Assembly (NCBI GenBank): GCA_051745395.1
Contig: JBNJEA010000050.1
Coordinates: 1-21,534, forward strand
DNA: 21,534 bases
Origin: JBNJEA01 sp051745395
Lineage (GTDB): Bacteria > Desulfobacterota > Desulfobacteria > Desulfobacterales > Desulfosalsimonadaceae
Direction of reading: 5' to 3'
Part shown: in pieces, positions 1 through 6,864 of the stretch
How the letters are laid out: the number at the start of each line of letters is the position of its first letter
How positions within the stretch are numbered: position 1 is the stretch's first letter
The notes under the pieces: generated by a model
What the model was told of the DNA's origin: nothing
The model's input: only the letters and a program-made list of their open reading frames with translations
Database searches by the model: none
Made by a program: the position numbers and the translations under genes

Positions 1-776
1 CCGCCGATGGTGCCCGGGTAATTGCCGAGAAACACCCTGGTGTAGGTAAAGCCCCGGGCTGCAAGCATTTCCCCCATATCGGAAAACGGCGTGGCCAGCT
101 CGGTCATGGCCAGCGGCGTTGCGCCGGAGACGGCATCCACGGCCTTGCCGGCGCCGTCTTTGACCGCCACCCAGACCGCATCGCCGCTTAACTGGGCCGG
201 GTAGGCGAAAAAGATAAAGGCCCGGGCGGTCAACGCCGGGTTAAACAGGTTTCGCCCCGTTCCGCCGAATATCTCCTTGCCGATGACAATGCCGAACGAC
301 ATCCCCACGGCCACCTGCCACAGCGGGATGGTCGGCGGCAGGGTCAAGGGAAACAAAAGCCCCGTCACCAAAAGACCTTCGCTGATCGGGTGCTTGCGTA
401 CGGCGGCAAACAGGGTCTCCCAGAAAAAGCCGGCCGCATAGGAGACCAAAATAATGGGCAGCACGATCTGCAAGCCGGTGAAAAAGACCGGAAAAATCTC
501 CGTGGACAGGCCCGAGGCCCGGTGGGCCTGGTAGCCGGTGTTGTAGATGCCAAACAGCAGCGGCGGGATCAGGGCCACGAGGACAAAGCTCATAAACCGT
601 TTCAGATCCAGGCTGTCGCGGACGAACGGCTGCTTGTCGGTCGCAATGGCCGGAAAGAAAAAAATCGTTTCGGTGGCCTCGAACAGGGGGTGGAGTTTTT
701 CCAGTTTGCCGCCCTTTTCAAAAAGGGGGCGGGGAATGTCGAACATCCGGCGCAGCGATTTTTCAATCCAGCTCAT
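1..776 (-). CDS. nqrB: Na+-translocating NADH:quinone oxidoreductase subunit B (5' part; cut by window edge)
   Basis: This is a membrane subunit of the Na+-pumping NADH:quinone oxidoreductase, which carries a covalent FMN and takes part in the sodium/quinone half of the pump. The first 258 codons are visible and the frame runs open off the left edge. Hydrophobic helices lie around residues 60-80, 95-118 and 132-165. The family segment GGTGRNLFNPALTARAF is at about 171-187. The SGAT motif at 217-220 gives Thr220, the expected covalent FMN attachment residue (equivalent to the flavinylated Thr of Vibrio NqrB). The ATG at 776 lies 4 bases after the nqrA stop, with an AGGGAG-like ribosome site inside the end of nqrA, so the two are translationally linked. 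RnfD is a homologue, but the adjacent NqrA and the NqrB-type motifs favour NqrB. Confidence 0.93.
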   Translation of the reverse strand, partial: MSWIEKSLRRMFDIPRPLFEKGGKLEKLHPLFEATETIFFFPAIATDKQPFVRDSLDLKRFMSFVLVALIPPLLFGIYNTGYQAHRASGLSTEIFPVFFTGLQIVLPIILVSYAAGFFWETLFAAVRKHPISEGLLVTGLLFPLTLPPTIPLWQVAVGMSFGIVIGKEIFGGTGRNLFNPALTARAFIFFAYPAQLSGDAVWVAVKDGAGKAVDAVSGATPLAMTELATPFSDMGEMLAARGFTYTRVFLGNYPGTIG

Positions 777-780
777 AAAT

Positions 781-2121
781 TCAGATGCGCTCCCTGTAGT
801 AGCTGTGCTTGGTGCGTTGAAAGGTCTGGGTCAGTTCAATTTTCGACGGGCATACATAGGAGCACAGGCCGCATTCCACGCAGTCGAGCAGGCCGTGTGC
901 CAGTGCTTCTTCCATTTCATCGGCATAGATGCATTTGTAGGTAAACTGGGGCATGATATCGACCGGGCAGACGAGCCGGCAGTTGCCGCAGTTGACGCAG
1001 GCCCGCTGTTCGCCGTGCATGCCGGCATCGGTTGGAAGCGGTTTTTTGCGCAGGGCGGATAAAAACGTCCGCGTGCAGGTCGGCTTTTGCATGCCGGGAC
1101 GCATAAACCCGAGCAGTTCGGGGTGTCTGGCCTCGGGGATCAAGGTCAGGGCGGTTTCGTAAAATCCCAGGAAGGTCTCGGCCGGACCCGTGTAGCCGCA
1201 AAACAGGCCCCCTGCGATCCACCGGTAATTTTGCGGGGCGTCAATGTCGTGGACCAGGGACCATACAGGCGCACCGATGCGGGTGTTGACGTGGCGGTTG
1301 TTTTTCTCCGGCCCGCCGGAAACGGCCACCAGGCGATTCGTGGGGTAGCGGCCGGTGGCAAGCGCCTCGGCAAGCAGCAGCACATCCTGGCCCCGGATAT
1401 ACCAGGCCCGGTTTTCCCCGGCGCTTTGTTTGGTATGGTATTGCACGACCCCCGGATCATCTGCCGGGTAATCGCCCGTGACCCGGTGGGTGATATGGTC
1501 TTTGACCACCGGATCGCTGACCGGGCGGCCGGTGTTTTCGCAGACATTGACGGTGTCGGCCAGACGGCGCAGCACCTGGATGCCGAAGGCAAAGCGTTTG
1601 CCGTGGTTTTTTAAATACAGTCCGGAAAGCGGCTGGAAAGGATCGGCGGAGTCGAGCGGGACCCAGATGGCCGCCGGGTCGGTGTTGCGATCGGCGATGG
1701 CGCGGTAGGGCAAATCCCGGATCAACGGCCAGACACCGCGGGCCATCAGGGTGTCGACCAGCAGATTGCGGTCCATGGTCCTTACTTCGGCCTCCCCGAT
1801 GGGATCAAAGGCCACGTGGGACTCTTCAGAATCGAGTTCGATGACGATCTCCCGAACCGTCCGTCGCTGCCCATAATGAATGGCGCCGATGGTGCCGCCT
1901 CCGGGCGATAGGAACTTGATATCCGGGTTGGTTTTGTCTTCGAACAAGGGGGTACCGATTTGGACGGCATCACCGGTGTTTGTCAGCAGCCGGGTTTTGA
2001 TCAACGGAATCCGGGCGGGCAGGGCGGCCACGCATTTCGGCGCGGGAGGCGTTTCAACCCTTGCTTCGGGCGCCCCGGTGAATTGAATGCCGCAGCGGTT
2101 TTTGACGCGCACCGTTTTCAT
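781..2121 (-). CDS. nqrA: Na+-translocating NADH:quinone oxidoreductase subunit A with two C-terminal 4Fe-4S motifs
   Basis: This is the cytoplasmic-side subunit of the Nqr pump, 446 residues, the usual NqrA length. The N-terminal part (residues about 30-120) is the NqrA/RnfC-type barrel-sandwich region. The RnfC flavin-site motif GMGGAAFP is absent, as in NqrA. The C-terminus carries two complete CxxCxxCxxxCP motifs: Cys375/378/381/385 and Cys414/417/420/424. These are arranged as in RnfC and predict two 4Fe-4S clusters. Vibrio-type NqrA keeps only a remnant of this motif, so this protein combines NqrA architecture with RnfC-like clusters. nqrB follows after 4 bases and a marC-like gene precedes by 18. 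The ATG at 2121 has only a weak GGGA-like ribosome site. The subunit A call is firm; the clusters are inferred from the cysteines. Confidence 0.93.
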   Translation of the reverse strand: MKTVRVKNRCGIQFTGAPEARVETPPAPKCVAALPARIPLIKTRLLTNTGDAVQIGTPLFEDKTNPDIKFLSPGGGTIGAIHYGQRRTVREIVIELDSEESHVAFDPIGEAEVRTMDRNLLVDTLMARGVWPLIRDLPYRAIADRNTDPAAIWVPLDSADPFQPLSGLYLKNHGKRFAFGIQVLRRLADTVNVCENTGRPVSDPVVKDHITHRVTGDYPADDPGVVQYHTKQSAGENRAWYIRGQDVLLLAEALATGRYPTNRLVAVSGGPEKNNRHVNTRIGAPVWSLVHDIDAPQNYRWIAGGLFCGYTGPAETFLGFYETALTLIPEARHPELLGFMRPGMQKPTCTRTFLSALRKKPLPTDAGMHGEQRACVNCGNCRLVCPVDIMPQFTYKCIYADEMEEALAHGLLDCVECGLCSYVCPSKIELTQTFQRTKHSYYRERI

Positions 2122-2139
2122 GTTACGATTTCATCCCGT

Positions 2140-2727
2140 TTAGGGGGCTGAAAAGTAATCGTGGATACCATCCAACAGCATCTGCATGGCGATCATGATC
2201 AGCAGCATGCCCATGAGCTTGGTCATGGCCCGGATGCCGCGATCGCCGAGAAAGCGGATAAAAAAATTCGATGGCAGCAGGATGGCCGCCGTGCCGATCC
2301 AGGCCAGTGTCAAAGCCCCCAGCCAGGCCCACAGCCGGTCCGGGTAGTTGCTTACCAGCAGCAGCAGCATGGCCATGGCCGACGGCCCGGCGATTAGCGG
2401 CACGGCCAGGGGCACGATAAACGGATCATCGGATTCTTCGGCCGACTGCAGGCCATGCTGGGGAAAGACCATGCGCAGGGCCACCAGAAATAAAATTATG
2501 CCGCCGGCAATGCCCAGCGTGGACTGCTCGACGCCCAGCAGGCTTAAAAACGACCGGCCGCCGAATAAAAACACGCACAGAACGAGGTAGGCGATCACCA
2601 GTTCGCGGATCATCACCCGCGTGCGCCGGCTGTCCTCGATTTTGCCCATAATACCGTGGAATACCGGCATGTTGCCGATCGGATCCATTATCAGAAACAG
2701 CATCACGGCGGCGGAAACAAAATCCAT
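2140..2727 (-). CDS. MarC family integral membrane protein
   Basis: A polytopic inner-membrane protein of the MarC/YhgN (UPF0056) family, 195 residues, which is the usual length. Its substrate is not established; the old link to multiple antibiotic resistance in E. coli was not upheld. About six hydrophobic segments are visible. Family signatures include LFLIMDPIGNMPVF near the N-terminus and the internal VPLAVPLIAGPSAM segment, which corresponds to the conserved PLxxGPG/S-like loop. I chose the ATG at 2727 because it puts the first helix (MDFVSAAVMLF) at the N-terminus and has GGAAG about 10 bases upstream. A TTG at 2760 in the same frame would add a polar stretch. It sits 18 bases upstream of nqrA on the same strand and is probably co-transcribed. 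Confidence 0.88.
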   Translation of the reverse strand: MDFVSAAVMLFLIMDPIGNMPVFHGIMGKIEDSRRTRVMIRELVIAYLVLCVFLFGGRSFLSLLGVEQSTLGIAGGIILFLVALRMVFPQHGLQSAEESDDPFIVPLAVPLIAGPSAMAMLLLLVSNYPDRLWAWLGALTLAWIGTAAILLPSNFFIRFLGDRGIRAMTKLMGMLLIMIAMQMLLDGIHDYFSAP

Positions 2728-2857
2728 AATCCGGCATCTTCCCCCGTCATCCGACGGCAAATCCGTTCATAGAATAATCCTGTTTACCAGAAAGGGCAAA
2801 TCCTGGCAAATCGACGATGAGATCAAGGGGGTAAATGGGCAGCCGTTGTGATTGCGG

Positions 2858-3232
2858 TTATCGCCTGAACCGGTTCCACAGCAGGAAATACCGGTACAGC
2901 AGCATGGCACAGGCGACAGCGGCGATTAACATCACAATCCCGGCTATCCATCCGTACATGTTCGGCGCGTATGGACCGGCAATGACCCGGCCCGGCCGGA
3001 AAAACAAGATAACGGCCGTGCCGGCAAATATCGCCGTCATGACCGCCCAGAGCACCATAAAGGCAAATGATCGGCCTTTGCCCGGCATCTGGGAAGATTT
3101 CAAAAACTCCGGCACCTTGAGCTCATCGCGCAGAAAACTGATGTTGTCAACCAGTGCCCGCAGGCAGAAAAAGCCGGCAAGCAGGATAATGCCGACAAAC
3201 AGATAGTCGATGCCGGTGACTTGTGTCTCCAT
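2858..3232 (-). CDS. Small three-helix membrane protein of unknown function
   Basis: A 124-residue protein that I do not recognise as a named family. Three hydrophobic stretches (residues about 8-28, 55-78 and 92-114) predict three membrane helices. A polar, lysine-rich loop (about 30-54) separates the first two, and the C-terminus is arginine-rich (LLWNRFRR), so the tail is probably cytoplasmic. The ATG at 3232 is preceded by AGGAAACCGG, a plausible though somewhat distant ribosome site. It is the first gene of the leftward run toward marC and nqrAB, with a 130-base gap to the marC start. The position suggests a membrane or bioenergetic context, but no function can be assigned. Confidence 0.7.
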   Translation of the reverse strand: METQVTGIDYLFVGIILLAGFFCLRALVDNISFLRDELKVPEFLKSSQMPGKGRSFAFMVLWAVMTAIFAGTAVILFFRPGRVIAGPYAPNMYGWIAGIVMLIAAVACAMLLYRYFLLWNRFRR

Positions 3233-3370
3233 ATATTCCGGTTTCCTGGTGATTTTTGCAGAAAGTATATTCTGACAGCATCAATGTGGGCCGAATGATT
3301 TTTAAAATATATTCCATCGAAAGAAAAAGTGCAAATCATAGTCTATGTCGCGCAATTGGGTAGCTTTCTA

Positions 3371-3398
3371 TTGTCATTTTTATCAGAAAACCTATAAT
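3371..3398 (+). promoter_or_regulatory. Sigma70-type promoter for the metallophosphoesterase gene
   Basis: TTGTCA at 3371-3376 and a perfect TATAAT at 3393-3398 are separated by 16 bases. Transcription would begin near 3405, about 60 bases before the ATG at 3464. The spacer 3233-3463 is visibly AT-rich compared with the surrounding genes. It also carries a lone TATACT-like box on the minus strand (3264-3269), without a matching -35, for the leftward gene. Confidence 0.6.
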
Positions 3399-3463
3399 TC
3401 TACAGACCCACTTGGTCCGGGTTTCTCAGCAATGGGGTGTGTGTAAAAGGAGATGAGGTGCTG

Positions 3464-4102
3464 ATGCGCATTTATGCCGTCGCCGATATCCATGCCGATA
3501 TGTTGCAAATCGACATGATCCGGAAAAATATTGAAGCACACGCACCGGATGTTTTGGTGGTTGCCGGCGATATCACCCGGTATATCAAGCCGGCGCCGGT
3601 ACTGGCGCGGTTGAACCGATTGCCGGTTCCGGTGTTCGCCGTCCGGGGCAACTCGGATCCACGCTGGCAGCAGCGCCATTTCCGCCGCTATGCAAATATC
3701 AGGCATTTGCACATGGACCGGGTCGAAATCGGGGGGTGCTGCTTTGCCGGCATTGACGGAACGATTCCGCTGCCGTTTATGTCGCGGCTGCAATGGTTTG
3801 AACGCGGCATGATGGATCGAATCAAGCCTTTGATCGATTGCCAGACCATCCTGGTGGTCCATCCCCCGCCCAGGGGGACGCTGGACTGGGTCATGGGACG
3901 ATTTTGCGCCGGCGCCCGGTCGGTGTCCGAACTGATTGCCGATTGTCGGCCCGGGGTGGTCCTGTGCGGCCATATCCATGAGGCCGCAGGCGCGGCCTGC
4001 CTGGACCGGACCCTGGTGGTCAATTGCAGTATTGCAAAATACGGGCACGGCGCACTGGTCGATTTTGACGGAACCCGCCCGCCCGTGGCCCACATGCTGT
4101 AA
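3464..4102 (+). CDS. Calcineurin-like metallophosphoesterase
   Basis: A 212-residue soluble phosphoesterase of the calcineurin-like superfamily, with a dinuclear metal centre. All core motifs are present in order: D8-x-H10 (ADIHAD), G35-D36, G62-N63-x-D65 (GNSD, the GNxD variant of GNHD), H133 in VVHPPP, and G169-H170-x-H172 (GHIH). The length is typical for a stand-alone domain with no membrane segment. The natural substrate (phosphodiester, phosphoprotein or nucleotide) cannot be told from sequence. I chose the ATG at 3464 over the in-frame GTG at 3437 because an AAAGGAGATGAGG ribosome site lies just upstream and the fold begins at once (MRIYAVADIH). It converges on nadB, with only 14 bases between the two stops and no clear terminator. 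Confidence 0.88.
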   Translation: MRIYAVADIHADMLQIDMIRKNIEAHAPDVLVVAGDITRYIKPAPVLARLNRLPVPVFAVRGNSDPRWQQRHFRRYANIRHLHMDRVEIGGCCFAGIDGTIPLPFMSRLQWFERGMMDRIKPLIDCQTILVVHPPPRGTLDWVMGRFCAGARSVSELIADCRPGVVLCGHIHEAAGAACLDRTLVVNCSIAKYGHGALVDFDGTRPPVAHML

Positions 4103-4116
4103 CTGACCGACTGCCT

Positions 4117-5757
4117 TTACCCCACAAACGGCCGTCGCAGGACGGTGTCTTTTTTCCAGCGTCCGTTGTTTTTCGCCGGGTAGGCGATGTTGAAATGCAG
4201 GCCGCGGCTTTCTTTCCGGTGTTTGGCGCAGCGGATGATCAGTTCGGCCACCAGGGCGATGTTTCGCAGTTCGATCAGGTTGGGGGTGACCTTGAAATTC
4301 CAGTAGTATTCCTGGATTTCCTCCTGAATGATTTCAATGCGCCGCTGGGCGCGCGCCAGCCGCTTATCCGACCGGACAATGCCCACGTAGTTCCACATCA
4401 GTCGCCGGATTTCGTTCCAGGTATGGGAAATGACGATGGCCTCATCGCTGTCGATGTTGCCGAAATCATCCCAGGGCGGGATATCCGATATTTCGTCCCG
4501 GTCGATATGGTTTGTATTTTCAATGGCCTTCTGGGCGGCCTGGTGCGCATAGACCAGGCCTTCGAGCAGCGAGTTGCTGGCCAGGCGGTTTGCGCCGTGC
4601 AGGCCCGTGCAGGCGGTTTCGCCGATGGCATAGAGTCGCTGGATATTGGTTTGGCCGAAAATGTCGGTGGCCACGCCGCCGCACATGTAATGGGCCGCCG
4701 GTACCACCGGCAGCGGTTCCCGAGTCATGTCAAACCCGAATTCCAGGCATTTGCTGTAGAGATGGGGAAAGCGTTTCCGGACAACGTCTGGGGCCTTGTG
4801 GGAAATGTCGAGATATACCGCTTCATCGCCGCGTTTTTTAAGCTCCGAGTCGATGGCCCGGGCTACCACGTCCCGGCAGGCAAGCTCCTTGTCCGGGGAG
4901 TAGTCTTCCATAAACACCCGGCCGTCGGCGTTTTTCAATATCCCGCCTTCGCCGCGCACCGTTTCGGAGATCAGAAAGTTTTTGGCTTTCGGGTGAAACA
5001 GGCAGGTGGGGTGAAACTGGACGAATTCCAGGTTGGCCACCGCCGCTCCGGCGCGGTAGGCCATGGCAATGCCGTCTCCGGTGGCCACGTCCGGATTGCT
5101 GGTATAGGCATAGACCTTTCCGGAACCGCCGGTCGACAGCACCGTGGTGCCGGCCAGAAACGTATCAATGGCGCCGCTGCTGCGGTCTAAGACATAGGCC
5201 CCGTAGCAGTAGTCGTCATGGGTGGTGATGATTAAGCCGCGTTTTAACCGGGTGGACTGCGAGATCAGGTCGATGGCGATGCGGTTTTCAAATATCTCGA
5301 TATCGGGGTTGGCCTCGACGTGGCGGACCAGGGTTTTTTCAACGGCCCGGCCGGTCAGGTCCTGGGCATGGACGATTCTGTTGTGGGAGTGGCCGCCTTC
5401 GCGCCCCAGGTCCAGGCAGGGCCCTGCCGCCTCCGTTTCACCGGAGTGGTTTTGGTTAAACCCCACACCGTAATCCATGAGTTCCCGGATCCGCTCGGGG
5501 GCGTTTTTGACCACCATTTCCACAACACCCTGGTTGCACAGACCGTCGCCGGATTCCAGGGTGTCTTGAATGTGGGAATCAAACGAGTCGGTTTCATCGA
5601 ATACTGCGGCGATGCCGCCCTGGGCATAGGCGGTGTTGCTTTCCATGATTTTTTTTTTGGTCACGATGGCGACTTTGCCGTGGTCGGCCACTTTTAAGGC
5701 AAAGGTCAATCCCGCGATGCCGCTGCCGATGACCAAAAAATCAAACCGGTGTTCCAT
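4117..5757 (-). CDS. nadB: L-aspartate oxidase
   Basis: This FAD enzyme oxidises L-aspartate to iminoaspartate, the first step of de novo NAD synthesis; iminoaspartate then goes to quinolinate synthase. In anaerobes fumarate can serve as electron acceptor. It has 546 residues, the family length. The dinucleotide-binding motif GSGIAG is at 11-16 and the substrate loop NTAYAQGGIAA at 41-51. Active-site residues His249 (QFHPT), Arg295 (CRDVVARAID) and His356 (AAHYMCGG) match E. coli His244, Arg290 and His351 with a constant offset of five. That pattern favours NadB over the fumarate reductase flavoprotein. Codons 34-37 contain an uninterrupted run of ten A residues (5649-5658 on the complement). 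It lies 39 bases downstream of the SH3-domain gene, probably in one transcript. nadA and nadC are not in the window. Confidence 0.95.
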   Translation of the reverse strand: MEHRFDFLVIGSGIAGLTFALKVADHGKVAIVTKKKIMESNTAYAQGGIAAVFDETDSFDSHIQDTLESGDGLCNQGVVEMVVKNAPERIRELMDYGVGFNQNHSGETEAAGPCLDLGREGGHSHNRIVHAQDLTGRAVEKTLVRHVEANPDIEIFENRIAIDLISQSTRLKRGLIITTHDDYCYGAYVLDRSSGAIDTFLAGTTVLSTGGSGKVYAYTSNPDVATGDGIAMAYRAGAAVANLEFVQFHPTCLFHPKAKNFLISETVRGEGGILKNADGRVFMEDYSPDKELACRDVVARAIDSELKKRGDEAVYLDISHKAPDVVRKRFPHLYSKCLEFGFDMTREPLPVVPAAHYMCGGVATDIFGQTNIQRLYAIGETACTGLHGANRLASNSLLEGLVYAHQAAQKAIENTNHIDRDEISDIPPWDDFGNIDSDEAIVISHTWNEIRRLMWNYVGIVRSDKRLARAQRRIEIIQEEIQEYYWNFKVTPNLIELRNIALVAELIIRCAKHRKESRGLHFNIAYPAKNNGRWKKDTVLRRPFVG

Positions 5758-5796
5758 TGGCGTTTTCCGTGGTGGATTGGGCGTTTGGCACAGCGT

Positions 5797-6450
5797 TTAG
5801 CGGAGCGTGGACGAACGTTTTCGCCGGGCGCTGCTTGCACCGATGAGCATGCCCGCCAGCAGCACCCCGGCGCCGGCGAGAAACCACTTGATGGCCGAAG
5901 ACAGATATGACTGGGAGACCTGTTTTTCCAGGGAAGCGATGCGCTTGTCCTTTTTTTCCAGTTCGTCGGTCAGTGATTGATGCTGCTTTTTTAACTTGAG
6001 ATAGTCTTCGGATTCCGCTTTTAATTGTTTATGGGCTTTGCGGATTTCTTCGAGCTTGGTGCGGTTTTGTTGCAGTTTTTCGGAAAGGGATTGATTCATC
6101 TTGATCAACCGGTCGTTTTCCGCCTTTAGGTTTTCGACCTGGTTTTGGAGCGGACCGATTTGGCCTTTCATCTCCTTTACCATCAAACTGTCGGGTTTTT
6201 CGGCATCCAGGTAGCGGTTGACCACCCAGCCGGTTTTATCGTCGCCCAGTTCGATTTTGGACCAGCCGTTTTGGGTGTCAATCACCTCTACGGCTTTTCC
6301 GGAGGGGACAGTGGCAATAACCCGGTATTTCAAAGCAGGGCCGGAGCGGACCGTGATCTCCACGAGGTCGCCCACGTATTGGGTGGTTCCGAAGGCGGCG
6401 GTGGCAAGCAGCCCGATCAAAAAAACAATTAAAATGGCCGATTTTTTCAT
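5797..6450 (-). CDS. SH3-domain, coiled-coil, membrane-anchored protein (TIGR04211/YgiM-like)
   Basis: A 217-residue envelope protein. It has an N-terminal signal peptide (MKKSAILIVFLIGLLATAAFG), a bacterial SH3 domain at about 24-82 (YVGDLVEITVRSGP through GWVVNRYL), and a long charged coiled coil at about 90-185 (repeated K/E/Q/L heptads). A single C-terminal transmembrane helix at about 187-207 is followed by a short basic tail (SSARRKRSSTLR). This order matches the YgiM-type SH3 domain proteins, whose exact role is unclear. The SH3b domain probably sits in the periplasm and may contact peptidoglycan. I chose the ATG at 6450; a TTG directly before it (6453) is equally placed behind GGAG and cannot be excluded. 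It is the first gene of a two-gene transcript with nadB. Confidence 0.82.
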   Translation of the reverse strand: MKKSAILIVFLIGLLATAAFGTTQYVGDLVEITVRSGPALKYRVIATVPSGKAVEVIDTQNGWSKIELGDDKTGWVVNRYLDAEKPDSLMVKEMKGQIGPLQNQVENLKAENDRLIKMNQSLSEKLQQNRTKLEEIRKAHKQLKAESEDYLKLKKQHQSLTDELEKKDKRIASLEKQVSQSYLSSAIKWFLAGAGVLLAGMLIGASSARRKRSSTLR

Positions 6451-6526
6451 CAATGAAGCACTCCGAATGAAGGGAAAAAGGATTGAAACCTTTGTTAACT
6501 TTCTGAATTTTTATATATAAATTCTT

Positions 6527-6555
6527 AGTATAACGGAAAATGTTTGGTGTTGCAA
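6527..6555 (-). promoter_or_regulatory. Sigma70-type promoter for the SH3-protein/nadB transcript
   Basis: Read on the minus strand, TTGCAA (6550-6555) and TATACT (6527-6532) are separated by exactly 17 bases. Transcription would start near 6520, about 70 bases before the ATG at 6450. Confidence 0.6.
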
Positions 6556-6617
6556 GCCAAAATCCAAGTCTTTGCGTCCGGATCCGCGCCCGTAAAAAAT
6601 TTGGGTTGCCGTCCCCC

Positions 6618-6633
6618 TTTGTTTCTAAACAAA
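6618..6633. promoter_or_regulatory. Candidate operator palindrome upstream of the acyl-CoA synthetase gene
   Basis: TTTGTTT-CT-AAACAAA is a perfect 7-base inverted repeat with a two-base centre. It lies about 30 bases upstream of the -35 box at 6665. Its size and symmetry suit a dimeric repressor or activator, for example a TetR-type fatty-acid regulator, but no regulator gene is adjacent. It may be chance in an AT-rich stretch. Confidence 0.3.
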
Positions 6634-6664
6634 CTGATTTTTCATTGAAATTGCATCGCCTGAG

Positions 6665-6692
6665 TTGACAGCCGGGAAAAGTCCGTTAGTCT
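6665..6692 (+). promoter_or_regulatory. Possible promoter for the acyl-CoA synthetase gene
   Basis: A perfect TTGACA (6665-6670) is followed after 16 bases by TAGTCT (6687-6692), a weak -10 match. Transcription would start near 6700, leaving a leader of about 165 bases. The good -35 with a poor -10 would fit an activator-dependent promoter, but this is inference. Confidence 0.35.
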
Positions 6693-6864
6693 TTTGGGAA
6701 AATCCGGATGAAACGGTTTTATCCGAAAATCCTGCTGGGTTTCCTTTTCCGCGGAAAAAAACGGGCGGCGCCGACAACGAGGATCAGGTCACGGTGCGAT
6801 CATAGGCCGTCGCCGGTCGGTTCCAGGATCCCGATGAATTGGAAGTCCGTATTTGAGTGTGTCT

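Larger units (their letters stand above)
6454..6852. other. Divergent intergenic region, no gene
   Basis: About 400 bases between the SH3-protein gene (leftward) and the acyl-CoA synthetase gene (rightward). The left third is strongly AT-rich (around 6505-6530). It holds promoter-like elements for both directions and a perfect short palindrome at 6618-6633, each listed separately. An open frame starting at 6708 runs into the synthetase gene in another frame and has no recognisable protein character, so I do not call it a gene. Confidence 0.6.

Noticed and set aside
390..1614. Several plus-strand open frames opposite nqrA/nqrB
   Set aside because: They lie over the nqr genes, whose motifs are unmistakable. 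The antisense products are Gly/Arg-rich, low in signature and without ribosome sites.
781..2121. Assignment as RnfC because of the iron-sulfur motifs
   Set aside because: It lacks the RnfC flavin-site motif, has NqrA length and N-terminal sequence, and is followed directly by NqrB with the SGAT flavin site.
4195..5190. Long plus-strand open frame of 331 codons opposite nadB
   Set aside because: It is the exact complement of the well-supported nadB gene. Long antisense frames are common in GC-rich DNA, and the translation shows no family motif.
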